From assembly GCA_002503985.1 (NCBI GenBank), contig DASW01000008.1:248001-312000 (forward strand): a DNA stretch of 64,000 nucleotides, given 5' to 3'. This DNA comes from Thermoplasmata archaeon UBA61. Its GTDB lineage: Archaea > Thermoplasmatota > Thermoplasmata > Lutacidiplasmatales > UBA184. The notes beneath the pieces are model-generated. The model was not told the origin of the DNA, ran no database searches, and worked only from the letters and a program-made list of their open reading frames with translations. This document shows positions 23,565 to 31,526 of the stretch, one piece after another (positions within the stretch are counted from its first letter, which is position 1; every line of letters starts with the position of its first letter). The position numbers were made by a program, and so were the translations under genes.

Positions 23565-23769
23565 GCCGCGCAGCAATCTCGAACCCTCAAAAGCTCTTCA
23601 CACGGGAAGAAAGCGGTCGGAACGCCCCCACCGTCCCCCTCCGGAAAGGGAGGTCTTCTCTCGGAGGTCGAAGGTCAGTGCCCTGATCCGTCCCTCCGGA
23701 ATCGGGTCTTGTATGGATCGCCTTCGTCGGGATGTGGCCCGGCGAGGCCCGGTTCCGAAGCGAGAGATG

Positions 23770-23799
23770 CCTTAATTAGCACATATGTATATTCATATG
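23770..23799 (+). promoter_or_regulatory. vapBC promoter and CATATG-N6-CATATG operator
   Basis: A TATA-like cttaattagc is followed by CATATG (23782-23787), six bases, and CATATG (23794-23799), directly before the ATG at 23801. The layout suits autorepression by the antitoxin/toxin complex on a leaderless transcript. The same core recurs at 25758-25775. Confidence 0.55.
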
Positions 23800-23800
23800 C

Positions 23801-24010
23801 ATGCCTTCTCGAAATATCGCCGTGCAGGAGACGGTCTACGAAGCCTTATTGAAGGAAAAGCGCGCCGGTGAGAGTTTCACCTCGGTACTGCGCCGGCTCC
23901 TCGACCAGCGGGGAGGGCTCGAGGAAGTCTCCGGTGCCTGGGGTTTGGGAGACCGCAGGGCACGAGAACGCCTTCGAGCTCTCCGGAGCACCGGGCGGAG
24001 GGGACGATGA
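23801..24010 (+). CDS. VapB-type antitoxin (DUF217 family)
   Basis: A 69-residue protein with the archaeal VapB/DUF217 layout: N-terminal strand NIAVQETVYEALLKEKRAGESFTSVL, which is a ribbon-helix-helix-like DNA-binding module, then a basic C-terminal tail expected to wrap the toxin. It overlaps the toxin gene by 4 nt (ATGA). The transcript is probably leaderless. It should neutralise the PIN toxin and repress its own promoter at the CATATG operator. Confidence 0.82.
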   Translation: MPSRNIAVQETVYEALLKEKRAGESFTSVLRRLLDQRGGLEEVSGAWGLGDRRARERLRALRSTGRRGR

Positions 24011-24414
24011 AAGCCCTGGACACTTCTGTTCTCCTCGCCCTCCTCGAGGGAGATCGGTCGGCCAAGGACCTGATCCGCAAACTTGGGGGCGTCGAGGTCG
24101 CCACGACCGAGGCGAACCTCCTCGAGCTGGCGTACCTCGCCAGCAAGGGACCCGCTCGTGTCCGCGCGCGCCGCCGTGAGGCGTTGGACCGCCTGAGACG
24201 AAAGCTTACGGTCCTCCCGATCGACCAGCGGGCCGTTTCGGAAGCCGAACGCTGCGTGCTGAAGGGCGACCACCCCTCCTCGCCGTTATTGGCGGGGGCA
24301 CTAGGTGCCCTTGAGTCCGCGGGCTGCGACGAGCTCTACACGACCGACCCCCAGGAGTGTGCGGGTCGCTGGCGGTTCCAGGTCACCCGATTCGCCAGAC
24401 ACAACCCTAAGTAA
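24007..24414 (+). CDS. VapC-type PIN-domain toxin
   Basis: A PIN-domain ribonuclease, 135 residues. Asp5 in KALDTSVLLALLEGD and Glu in TTEANLLELAYLA are the first two active-site acids; TTDP near the end supplies the last. The third acidic residue normally lies in a segment like DALIAATA; here the aligned segment is SSPLLAGALGAL, so it is missing or shifted. The product may be weakened or use a different residue. It lies one ATGA overlap after the antitoxin gene. Confidence 0.82.
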   Translation: MKALDTSVLLALLEGDRSAKDLIRKLGGVEVATTEANLLELAYLASKGPARVRARRREALDRLRRKLTVLPIDQRAVSEAERCVLKGDHPSSPLLAGALGALESAGCDELYTTDPQECAGRWRFQVTRFARHNPK

Positions 24415-24772
24415 TGCCATATGCGTTATTGCATTCGTCGCAACATGCGAAAGCGTTACTCTTTGGGTTGAGACTCTCGAGAACGTCGGAAAGTGCCCCA
24501 GGAACGATCTTCCGGCCCATACTGGCCCAGAACACAGGCCCCCCTCCTCCGGACCCATTTGTCAGACACACTTGCCACAGGATAGTATGGAACGTATTAC
24601 ACGCTACTGAGGGTTCTGTTATCGCTACCCAGTGGCCTCCCCTGCAGCGCTGCCGGGTCCCTTTCCTCGAGGGAGCGGCGTATAACACGAGTTATACTAC
24701 GTGGGCGGAACCAGAATACGCCGCCCCCCGGAGCCGACCGAATCGTCGGTTCGCCAGTCGGCAGGGCCGTGC
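24415..24772. other. Gene-poor gap (358 bp), visibly lower GC
   Basis: No convincing gene. Open frames on both strands overlap each other and show no family motif. It holds an inverted repeat GTATAAC-ACGA-GTTATAC at 24680-24697 that looks like a promoter or operator dyad. Confidence 0.5.
24680..24697. promoter_or_regulatory. TATA-rich dyad GTATAAC-ACGA-GTTATAC
   Basis: Perfect 7-bp inverted repeat with 4-base spacer in a GC-rich genome, in a gap without recognised genes. A start of transcription on either strand is possible. Confidence 0.4.
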
Positions 24773-25486
24773 TTAACTCGGTTCGGGCGACGTCGTCGAA
24801 CCCAAAGAGAATGACACCGGTGCAGGCCCTGCCGGGTCATGGCGGAAGAGAAGAAGAACGATCACCCCTGCGCCGAGTACCGCGGACGCGGTCAAGGATA
24901 GGTACCACCCGATCATGGGTCCCCAATTGCCCGAGAAACCCACAAAGCTGCAGCTAGACGTTTCGGACCCGTAGAACGAGGACCAAGGGCCGGTTACCCT
25001 TCCGCCGCAGCCCGCCTGTGGCAGGTCCTTGGAGAACGCGTTGGGCAACGCCACCGCGAAGAGTGCTGGGGCGGTCGTCGCTACGACGAGCGCTAGGACT
25101 GCGAGGGCGACTACGGAGAATGTCCAATTGTGTCTCCCTCGAGAAGCCACGCCGATAGTGCCGGCGGCGATCCCGAGTCCGAAGCCCCCAAAGAGCAACG
25201 CGAAACTGATCTCGGCAATCGAGCCGGTGTTGCTCCTGCCCCCGCTCGAGTACGACGTCTGAGAGGGGCACCCGCCCCGACCACTACAAGTTTCGTGGAT
25301 GGTTCCGTTTGCCCCCGAAAGTCCCAGAAAGTAGGTAGAGTTCTGGGTCCCGCGGTCGCCGGCGGTCCCGCCGGCGAACTGGTAATCGTAGGAATACCAG
25401 GGGGTCAGAAGGGCCGCGATCAGCAAGATCGCCCCAATAAGGACGATAGCGGCCCCGAGAAGTCTCCGCAGGTCCCTGGTCGCCAC
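24773..25486 (-). CDS. Hypothetical four-helix membrane protein with Cys-containing outer loop
   Basis: Start GTG 25486 gives 237 residues beginning MATRDLRRLLG and running straight into a transmembrane helix. Four helices are seen (about residues 9-29, 96-119, 127-153, 200-220). Two Gly/Ser/Cys-rich outer loops carry C-S-G-R-G-G-C and C-G-G...C-S, possible disulfide pairs. The longer frame to 25579 is rejected because a TATA-like ATTATATG overlaps that codon. Family not recognised; similar small membrane proteins with glycine-rich loops are common in Thermoplasmatota. Confidence 0.6.
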   Translation of the reverse strand: MATRDLRRLLGAAIVLIGAILLIAALLTPWYSYDYQFAGGTAGDRGTQNSTYFLGLSGANGTIHETCSGRGGCPSQTSYSSGGRSNTGSIAEISFALLFGGFGLGIAAGTIGVASRGRHNWTFSVVALAVLALVVATTAPALFAVALPNAFSKDLPQAGCGGRVTGPWSSFYGSETSSCSFVGFSGNWGPMIGWYLSLTASAVLGAGVIVLLLFRHDPAGPAPVSFSLGSTTSPEPS

Positions 25487-26076
25487 TTTGGACCCTGGAG
25501 GACCCTGATACGATGCTCCCGTTAGACCGTTGGGTTCTGCGGTCCCTTCGCGTGTCCGGCAACGGAAATAGGTGCACATATAATGGTAGAAGCGTAACGT
25601 ACACGCCTACAGTGCCCATTTGCGGTTCCGCACTAGAAATGTAGGTCCCTCGGTCCAACCTTCCCTCAAACAGGCTGGTGATCGCACGAGGTTCGGAATC
25701 AGGGGGGGTGGCCGTCGGCCGGACGAACTGGGCATCGTGAGGATATAGACATATCAACATATGTAGATGCATATGTTGATGTTTTCGCGGTCCCCTTGAT
25801 ACAACAATCCGGGTCGAATGAAGCGCGTGTACTAAAACCCCTCTCGAAGGACCCCTGAATTCGGAGGTGGGCGGATGCCCATGTGGCCAGAGGGGGAAGC
25901 GTGGGAATTGGACGGTCGGCAAGTTCGCTGGTGCTGCGATGAACGCGCCTAGGGAGGGGGCCGTAGCAAAAGCGGACAGTTGCAGCGGGTTGAGCCGCTC
26001 GGAAACAGGAGGCCTTTTACGATGGGCCTACTACTGAACTCTCGGAGGTTCCGAGGTTTCTCGGAGCGACACGCTC
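25487..26076. other. Long intergenic region (590 bp)
   Basis: No supported gene. It holds the TATA-like region of the membrane gene at about 25575-25590, a 28-bp dyad at 25753-25780, and a likely promoter for the aminotransferase (ccttttacg near 26011). Confidence 0.5.
25753..25780. promoter_or_regulatory. 28-bp perfect dyad containing CATATG-N6-CATATG
   Basis: ATCAACATATG and CATATGTTGAT are perfect 11-bp inverted arms around TAGATG. The core CATATG-N6-CATATG has the same spacing as the vapBC operator at 23782-23799. It lies in a gene-poor region with no adjacent toxin gene. Confidence 0.55.
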
Positions 26077-27030
26077 ATGATGGCAGCGGATGGGAAGAAG
26101 ATCTGGATGGACGGGCGTCTCGTCGACTTCGACGATGCCTATGTCCACGTGCTGAGCCACACGCTGCACTACGGGGTGGGTGTCTTCGAGGGTATCCGCG
26201 CCTATTCTACTTCGAAGGGACCGGCCATCTTCCGTCTGAAGGAGCACGTGGACCGCCTCTGCACTTCTGCCAAGTTCTACCACATGCCCATGCCGTTCAC
26301 GGCGCCTGAGGTGGAGCAGGCGATCCTGGAGACCCAGGCGGCGAACGGGATCTTGCCCTCCTACATCCGGCCGTTGGTCTACCGGGGGGAGCCGGCCCTC
26401 GGCGTCAAGAACCTCAAAGGAAGGGTCTCGCTCGCGATCGGGGTGATCCCCGCGAAGAAGTACCTCGGGGAGGGCTCGGAGGCAGGGGTTCGCGCGAAGA
26501 TCTCCCCCTTCCGGAAGCCCTCCTCGGAGTCCATCCCGTCGTTCGCCAAGGCATCGGGCAACTACCTCAACAGCTACCTCGCGGGAGCCGATGCGTCCAA
26601 GGACGGCTACGACGAGGCGATCCTGCTCGATTCTCGGGGGTTCGTGGCCGAAGGGACGGGGGAGAACGTCTTCATGGTCCGGAACGGGACCGTGTACACC
26701 CCCGGACTCGATTCCGACATCTTGCTCGGGATCACCCGAGACTCCGTCCTCCGCATCGCGAGCGACCTAGGTCTTCCGGTCGTTGAGAAACAGCTTTCGG
26801 TGAACGAGCTCATTTCCTCCGACGAGGCGTTCTTCACGGGAACGTTCGCCGAGATCGTCCCGATCAAGGAGGTGGGCCATTACCCCATCGGCACCCGGAC
26901 GCCGGGACCGATCACCCGAAGCATCATGGACGTCTTCTTCCGAGTCTTGAAGGGAGAGGTGCCGCAGTACGAGGGGTGGTTGACCCCGGTGCCGCCCCTA
27001 CCCGAGGTCGCCCTTTCGGGCCAACCGTAA
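26077..27030 (+). CDS. ilvE: Branched-chain amino acid aminotransferase
   Basis: PLP-dependent transamination of Leu, Ile and Val with 2-oxoglutarate. The class IV fold markers are present: HTLHYGVGVFEGIRAY near residue 27, FRLKEHVDRL, the Schiff-base Lys in SFAKASGNYLNS (about residue 160), and EGTGENVFMVRNGTVYTP. Length 317 is usual. A candidate TATA element lies about 60 nt upstream of the ATG. The proximity to VOC and Tld genes seems incidental. Confidence 0.95.
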   Translation: MMAADGKKIWMDGRLVDFDDAYVHVLSHTLHYGVGVFEGIRAYSTSKGPAIFRLKEHVDRLCTSAKFYHMPMPFTAPEVEQAILETQAANGILPSYIRPLVYRGEPALGVKNLKGRVSLAIGVIPAKKYLGEGSEAGVRAKISPFRKPSSESIPSFAKASGNYLNSYLAGADASKDGYDEAILLDSRGFVAEGTGENVFMVRNGTVYTPGLDSDILLGITRDSVLRIASDLGLPVVEKQLSVNELISSDEAFFTGTFAEIVPIKEVGHYPIGTRTPGPITRSIMDVFFRVLKGEVPQYEGWLTPVPPLPEVALSGQP

Positions 27031-27049
27031 GCGGAACCCCAGTCCTGGG

Positions 27050-27487
27050 TCACTCTTCGAGGTCCGGCAACGGCACGACCGGGGCCTGGACGTGAGAACA
27101 GGAGTGGCTGTGCGGGTCCGGCCGCCACACAAGCTCGATTCGCATCCCTTCTGGACCTCGTAGGAAGAGCGAGCGGGAGTCCTCGCGCTCCTTCTCTCCC
27201 GTGATGACGACCCGGGCCCGTCCGACCCGGCTGCGGAGCCCCGTCCACTCGCTCACGCGGAGCGCGATGTGGTCGACCCCGCCGAGGGTCTCCCCGTCCT
27301 TCGCGTCCCGGAGCCCCAGGACCTGGTCGCCGAAGAGCAGGAAGGTGTGGTCCGAGCCTTCTCCGACCACATCCATCCCAAGCTGTTCGACGAAGAACCG
27401 CTTCGCCTTCGCCCGGTCGCGGACCCGGACGTCAACGTGGTCGAACCCGAGGAGACCGAAATCCCTAGGAGCGGGGTGGGTCGGCAC
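27050..27487 (-). CDS. VOC (glyoxalase/dioxygenase-fold) family protein
   Basis: One or two beta-alpha-beta-beta-beta modules: GFDHVDVRVRDRAKAKRFF at the start, VDHIALRVSE in the middle and MRIELVWRPD at the end, with His and Glu positions that could bind a metal. Start GTG 27487 is chosen because the shared TATATC element (27511-27516) lies about 26 nt upstream, giving a leaderless mRNA of 145 residues. Substrate unknown: glyoxalase, dioxygenase or resistance roles all occur in this fold. It shares a bidirectional promoter with tldD. Confidence 0.75.
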   Translation of the reverse strand: MPTHPAPRDFGLLGFDHVDVRVRDRAKAKRFFVEQLGMDVVGEGSDHTFLLFGDQVLGLRDAKDGETLGGVDHIALRVSEWTGLRSRVGRARVVITGEKEREDSRSLFLRGPEGMRIELVWRPDPHSHSCSHVQAPVVPLPDLEE

Positions 27488-27508
27488 ACCAGACCGACAC
27501 CGCTCCCC

Positions 27509-27518
27509 GCTATATCCG
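27509..27518. promoter_or_regulatory. Bidirectional TATA element between VOC and tldD genes
   Basis: GCTATATCCG reads as a TATA box on both strands. It sets the VOC start at 27487 and lies about 65 nt upstream of the tldD start. Confidence 0.55.
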
Positions 27519-27578
27519 CTCGGTCCGGGCCGGCCGTGACCGGAACCCGGGTCCGGCGCGCCCCAGGGAGGCGGCGTC

Positions 27579-29012
27579 ATGATTACCCCCGTCGGCCTGT
27601 CTCCGATGCGGACGCGGATGGGAGAGCTCTCGGACGCTGAAAGCCATCTCTACCATACCGTGGCTCGCTTGGCACAGCGGGGCCCGTTCGTGGAGGTCCT
27701 CGCAGAGGCCGGAACGGGCCTCTCCGTGCGCTACGACGGCCACACGACCTCTTTCCAGACCCCCCCGCGGATCCGCGGCGCGGTCTTCCGCGCGTGGACC
27801 GGGACCGGGTGGACCGAGGTGTCGGTCTCGGGCCTTGACGCCTCGTCACTGCGGTTCGCTGAGGGGGCGATCGAGCGGGCCCTCACCCACCGTCCGCCCC
27901 ACGACAACCCTCCTGGGGTCTCCTCCACCGCGCGTCTTGAGAAGGTCACTCCCACGCCACGCCCGATCGAGGACGGAGCCGAAGAGGAGATGGTCAAGAT
28001 GGCGCGGGACGTCTTCTCCTGGACGACGGAGGTACCCGACATCCATGAGACCGACGTCCAGGTCAGCTGGCGTCGGGATGAGCGGTTGTACCTGAACTCG
28101 GCCGCCGCACGCTGCTTTCAGGGGATCTGCCGGGTTCGGGGTGCCGTCATGGCGGTCGCCACCGAGAACGGCCGCGCGGAGTCCGACCGCTTCATCCACG
28201 GCGGAGTGGGGGGCCAGGAGGTCCTGGATGCCCTCACCCAAGAGAACGCACGGAAGACCGCCGAGAGCGCGCGAGAACTCCTTCAAGCGAAAGCCCCCCC
28301 GGCCGGGAAACTGACCGTCCTCCTGGCCCCGAGCGTGACCGGGTACTTTGCTCACGAATCGTTCGGCCACGGCGCCGAAGCGGACCAGTTCGTGCGGAAC
28401 CGCTCCTATCTGCAGCCGAAATTGGGTCAGGTCTTGGGTCCGGAGATCCTGACGATCGTGGACAACGGGGCCTACACGGGTGCGTGGAGCGAGATCTACT
28501 GCGATGACGAGGGGCACCCGGCCCAGCGAACGGTGCTGGTCGACCACGGCCGGTTCACGGGGGCGCTCCACGACCGGGACACGGCGGCGGCCCTGGGGGC
28601 TGAGCCCACGGGCAACACGCGACGTTCGGACTACTTGAGCCGCGCGTATGTCCGGATGACGAACACCTACGTCGAGCCCGGGGAGAGCTCGTTTGACGAG
28701 CTCGTAAAGGAGGCCCGGAACGGGGTCCTGCTCGAGTCGGGGGCCGCGGGGATCGAAGACCCCCAGGGGGGCCAGATCCAGATCAAGGCACGGAAAGGCC
28801 ACCTGATCGAGAACGGAAAGGTCACGGACCTCGTGAGCTCGATGGCGCTTTCCGGGCAGGTCCTGGAGTTCCTGACCGCGATCCGCGGCGTCAGCGGCAA
28901 GGAGGACTTCGCGCTCGATACCGGGTCCTGCGGTAAGGGCCGGTCGGACTTCCTGCCGAACTCCGCGGGCGGACCTTACCTACTTTCCACCGCGCTGGTG
29001 GGTCGAGCATGA
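27579..29012 (+). CDS. tldD: TldD-type metalloprotease
   Basis: Catalytic subunit of the TldD/TldE protease that trims unfolded or modified peptides. The metal site is HESFGHGAEAD at about residues 258-268 (H-E-x-x-x-H), and the Cys ligand lies in DTGSCGKG near the C-terminus. The typical EDPQGGQIQIKA and LLESGAAG segments are present. Length 477 is usual. The stop overlaps the tldE start by 4 nt (ATGA). ATG 27606 or 27615 could replace 27579 as start. Confidence 0.93.
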   Translation: MITPVGLSPMRTRMGELSDAESHLYHTVARLAQRGPFVEVLAEAGTGLSVRYDGHTTSFQTPPRIRGAVFRAWTGTGWTEVSVSGLDASSLRFAEGAIERALTHRPPHDNPPGVSSTARLEKVTPTPRPIEDGAEEEMVKMARDVFSWTTEVPDIHETDVQVSWRRDERLYLNSAAARCFQGICRVRGAVMAVATENGRAESDRFIHGGVGGQEVLDALTQENARKTAESARELLQAKAPPAGKLTVLLAPSVTGYFAHESFGHGAEADQFVRNRSYLQPKLGQVLGPEILTIVDNGAYTGAWSEIYCDDEGHPAQRTVLVDHGRFTGALHDRDTAAALGAEPTGNTRRSDYLSRAYVRMTNTYVEPGESSFDELVKEARNGVLLESGAAGIEDPQGGQIQIKARKGHLIENGKVTDLVSSMALSGQVLEFLTAIRGVSGKEDFALDTGSCGKGRSDFLPNSAGGPYLLSTALVGRA

Positions 29013-30421
29013 GCCCATCACGGCTCGGGGATGCGGTGGCCTTCCGGGTGGGCGAGCAGCTGGCCGGGAAGGAACCGTGGGAAGTGTTCGGCGAGCGGAT
29101 CCGACACTACGAGATACATCTCAGCGGCGACAAGGTCGAGATGACCCGCGGGCCGATCACGCTCGAAGGCTACGGCATTCGGGTCTTTCGGGGCCGCGAG
29201 AGGGAGACTGGCGTCGGCTACCAGGCTTCCAATGACCTTTCGGCCGAAGGGGTCGCGACCGCGCTCGCGGATGCCGAACGGGCGGCCGCTCACGCGGTTT
29301 TCCCTACCACACGGCTCGAGCTACCGACCGGACGCGGCGCTACAGGGGGGATCGTTGAGGTCCTAGACCGGGGGCTGTGGGAATACCCCATGGACACCCT
29401 GGAGAGCTACGTCGCGGCCCTTCGAGCCGCGTTCGAAGGCCGCAAGGAGTTCGCGATTAGCTTCGGGTCGGTACGCGCGACCCTGTCCAACACCTCCATC
29501 TGCAACTCCTCCGGCTTACGCACCGGCTACGGCCACACCACCCTCGACCTCGAGTTCGCGGTCAAAGCGTTCGGGGGCCCAGAAGGGCCCCCGCCGGGCG
29601 AATACTGGCTGAACGACTCGAACCGTCGGAGCCTCCCGGCAGAGCTGAGCGTGCGGGTGGGTCGATGGTGTCGCTACGCGGAAGACGTACGTCGGGGTCG
29701 ACCTCCGCCGACCGGGGAGGTGGCCGTTGTGTTGCCGCCTCAGGTCCTCGCCGGCATCCTGCCGGTCGTCTTCGGGGGGCGGTTCACCGGGTCGGCCCAG
29801 CAACGAAAGATGGCTCCCGAACCGGGGATGAAACTTGGGTCCGAGCTCGCGACGGTCTTCGACGACGGGCGAATCCCCTGGGCACCGATGTCGTCTCCAG
29901 TGGATGACGAAGGGGTCCCGCAGCGCCGCCGGACGCTTCTGGACCGTGGGGTGGTGTCGGAGATACTCTACGACACCCTTTACGCGAATGCGTTCGATAC
30001 CCGTCCCACGGGAAACGGGTTCCGGGGGCTCTCCTCTGGCTTCCGGACGTGGTACCGGTTCCTACACCCCCCTGCCGTCTCCCCCTCATCGATCGTGGTA
30101 GCTCCGGGCGACGGTGGGACGGATGTCGAGCTGGTCGAGGCCGCTCACGAAGGGATCTGGATCCAGCAGATCGGCTGGTCCGCCCCCGACCCACTTACCG
30201 GGGCTTTCGGAGGGGAGATCCGCCTCGGCTACCGCATTCGAGACGGCAAGCTGGCGGAGTCGGTCCGGGGCGGGACCGTGGGCGGCATCGCCCTTGCGAG
30301 CGAAGGGTCCTCCTCCCTCTTCTCCCGACTCGAGGCGGTCGGCTCCCACCCTGCGTTCTCGGAGCTGGTATACTCGCCGCCCATCCTCGTCCGCTCGCTC
30401 ACCGTGGGCGGGGAACAGTAG
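29009..30421 (+). CDS. tldE: TldE/PmbA-type partner subunit
   Basis: The 470-residue partner of TldD. It has the same two-domain fold but no HExxxH motif, as expected for TldE/PmbA, which completes the active-site chamber. Landmarks: GIRVFRGRERETGVGYQASN early, then VVLPPQVLAGILPVVFGGRFTG and TGNGFRG in the C-terminal half. The ATGA overlap implies equal synthesis of both subunits. Confidence 0.92.
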   Translation: MSPSRLGDAVAFRVGEQLAGKEPWEVFGERIRHYEIHLSGDKVEMTRGPITLEGYGIRVFRGRERETGVGYQASNDLSAEGVATALADAERAAAHAVFPTTRLELPTGRGATGGIVEVLDRGLWEYPMDTLESYVAALRAAFEGRKEFAISFGSVRATLSNTSICNSSGLRTGYGHTTLDLEFAVKAFGGPEGPPPGEYWLNDSNRRSLPAELSVRVGRWCRYAEDVRRGRPPPTGEVAVVLPPQVLAGILPVVFGGRFTGSAQQRKMAPEPGMKLGSELATVFDDGRIPWAPMSSPVDDEGVPQRRRTLLDRGVVSEILYDTLYANAFDTRPTGNGFRGLSSGFRTWYRFLHPPAVSPSSIVVAPGDGGTDVELVEAAHEGIWIQQIGWSAPDPLTGAFGGEIRLGYRIRDGKLAESVRGGTVGGIALASEGSSSLFSRLEAVGSHPAFSELVYSPPILVRSLTVGGEQ

Positions 30422-30433
30422 GTCGGCCAGCCT

Positions 30434-30676
30434 TCACGCCGACGGCTTCCCCTCAGGCAGGGAAAGCAGGATCGTGCGGCACTTGGCGCATCGCTGGCCG
30501 GGAAGGTTCGCGGAATATGTGCCCGCGAACCCCGTACCGACCAGCACCTCGAGGCCCTTCGGACGGAGGCGGCTGGGGCTGGAATGCTGCGTCCAGAATA
30601 GGCCGGAGCCGTTGGTCGTGGCCACAAACCCCGCCTCAAGCGGTCCTCCGCAGACGGCGCACTTCGAGTTCGGCAT
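30434..30676 (-). CDS. Small zinc-binding protein (DUF6487-like)
   Basis: Eighty residues from ATG 30676, with CAVCGGPLEAGFV at the start and CAKCRTILLSL at the end: two CxxC knuckles flanking a beta-rich centre that contains GLFWTQHSSP. This arrangement matches the small DUF6487 group of putative nucleic-acid-binding zinc proteins. A GTG at 30700 is an alternative start. The gene is convergent with tldE, with 12 bp between stops. Confidence 0.7.
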   Translation of the reverse strand: MPNSKCAVCGGPLEAGFVATTNGSGLFWTQHSSPSRLRPKGLEVLVGTGFAGTYSANLPGQRCAKCRTILLSLPEGKPSA

Positions 30677-30790
30677 CGCGATGACCCGGGAAGCGGCCAC
30701 GGGGCTGGGGTATCTTTCCTTTGCGCTGCTATCAGAAGGCTCGCAGGGCCACCCTTGAGCCTCGTTCGGACATCGGACGGAAAAAGTCGG

Positions 30791-30819
30791 CCCCCGCAGA
30801 GCCGGGAACTCCGCGGGGG
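30791..30819. terminator. GC hairpin, possible 3' element
   Basis: CCCCCGC and GCGGGGG arms around 15 bases, between the small 30856-31062 gene and the zinc-protein gene on the minus strand. It could end the upstream transcript. Confidence 0.35.
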
Positions 30820-30855
30820 TCAGGTCATCGTGAGTTCAGGAACGCGGAAGGATCC

Positions 30856-31062
30856 TCAACGGTCCTCTTCCAGGAGACGAACTTTGAGCCGCTGCCCGCC
30901 CGACCGGTAGGTGGGGACGAGCCAGCGGGGCCACCCCGTGAGGGCGGACGATTGGTTCTGGGGAGGGGGTGCGACCGCCAGGAAGAGCTCGCGGAAGCTG
31001 AGTTGGGGCCGGTTGGGTTCATGATGGCCGGGTTCCAACCGGGGCTGTTCGCTGCGCAGCAT
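30856..31062 (-). CDS. Small hypothetical protein (68 aa) coupled to zinc-knuckle gene
   Basis: Sixty-eight residues, no known family; the middle reads WPRWLVPTYRSGGQRLKVR. The start ATG overlaps the stop of the upstream gene as TGATG, the usual mark of translational coupling, and this is the main support. Composition is rich in Pro and Arg. It may be a real small protein or a chance frame. Confidence 0.4.
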   Translation of the reverse strand: MLRSEQPRLEPGHHEPNRPQLSFRELFLAVAPPPQNQSSALTGWPRWLVPTYRSGGQRLKVRLLEEDR

Positions 31063-31430
31063 CAGTAGACCTCACCCAGGTCGGGTGGCGGAAGCCATGG
31101 AACTCGCAGGAATCGGCCCCCCGCCGGGTCGCTCACAACTCGAGGGATAGGGAGGGAGTCCCCGATGATGGGGTTGAGGTTCACTACAGGGTCGGATTCT
31201 CGGCTCCGCCTCTGGGAGGGCACCTTAGCAGAGGCTTGCTCGGCCCGGCTCGGGCGGCTTACGAGCGGGAAGCGACCCATGACGACCCGAGGGCACTCTC
31301 GAGGGGCCCGGTGCTTGATGCCGTACTTGCGTCCCTCGTGGACCTGTCCGCAGGCGGCGCAGACGTTGGTCACCTCGAGCATCACCCCGATGCCCCCGAG
31401 GTAGGCGCCGCTCTCTTGGGTCGCGCTCAT
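31062..31430 (-). CDS. Hypothetical protein with single CxxC knuckle
   Basis: A 122-residue protein with CAACG at residues 24-28 followed by KYGIKHRAPRECP, a partial zinc ribbon. The rest is Pro, Arg and Ser-rich. A TATA-like TTTAAGTATC at about 31455-31464 lies about 28 nt before the ATG, which suits a leaderless mRNA. It is divergent from the STAND gene, sharing a promoter region with a perfect palindrome. Confidence 0.5.
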   Translation of the reverse strand: MSATQESGAYLGGIGVMLEVTNVCAACGQVHEGRKYGIKHRAPRECPRVVMGRFPLVSRPSRAEQASAKVPSQRRSRESDPVVNLNPIIGDSLPIPRVVSDPAGGRFLRVPWLPPPDLGEVY

Positions 31431-31474
31431 GGTGAAGACACATGTGGCAAGTTTGATACTTAAACGTCTTGAGC

Positions 31475-31490
31475 TATTTTGTACAAAATA
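31475..31490. promoter_or_regulatory. 16-bp perfect palindrome in divergent promoter
   Basis: TATTTTGTACAAAATA is its own reverse complement. It lies between the TATA-like elements of the minus-strand gene (start 31430) and the STAND gene (start 31527). TTTGTACAAA-type dyads suit dimeric archaeal regulators such as Lrp or TrmB-like proteins; the divergent STAND protein with its own winged helix is an obvious candidate binder. Confidence 0.6.
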
Positions 31491-31526
31491 ACTCTAAGTA
31501 TAGGATTGAGGATATCGGGAGTGAGG

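Noticed and set aside
24414..24776. Open frames on both strands of the gap after vapC
   Set aside because: They overlap each other, show no motif, and codon use does not match neighbours.
25487..25922. Minus-strand open frame upstream of the four-helix membrane gene
   Set aside because: No family motif; half of it is a shadow of the membrane gene and it would read through a TATA box and a dyad.
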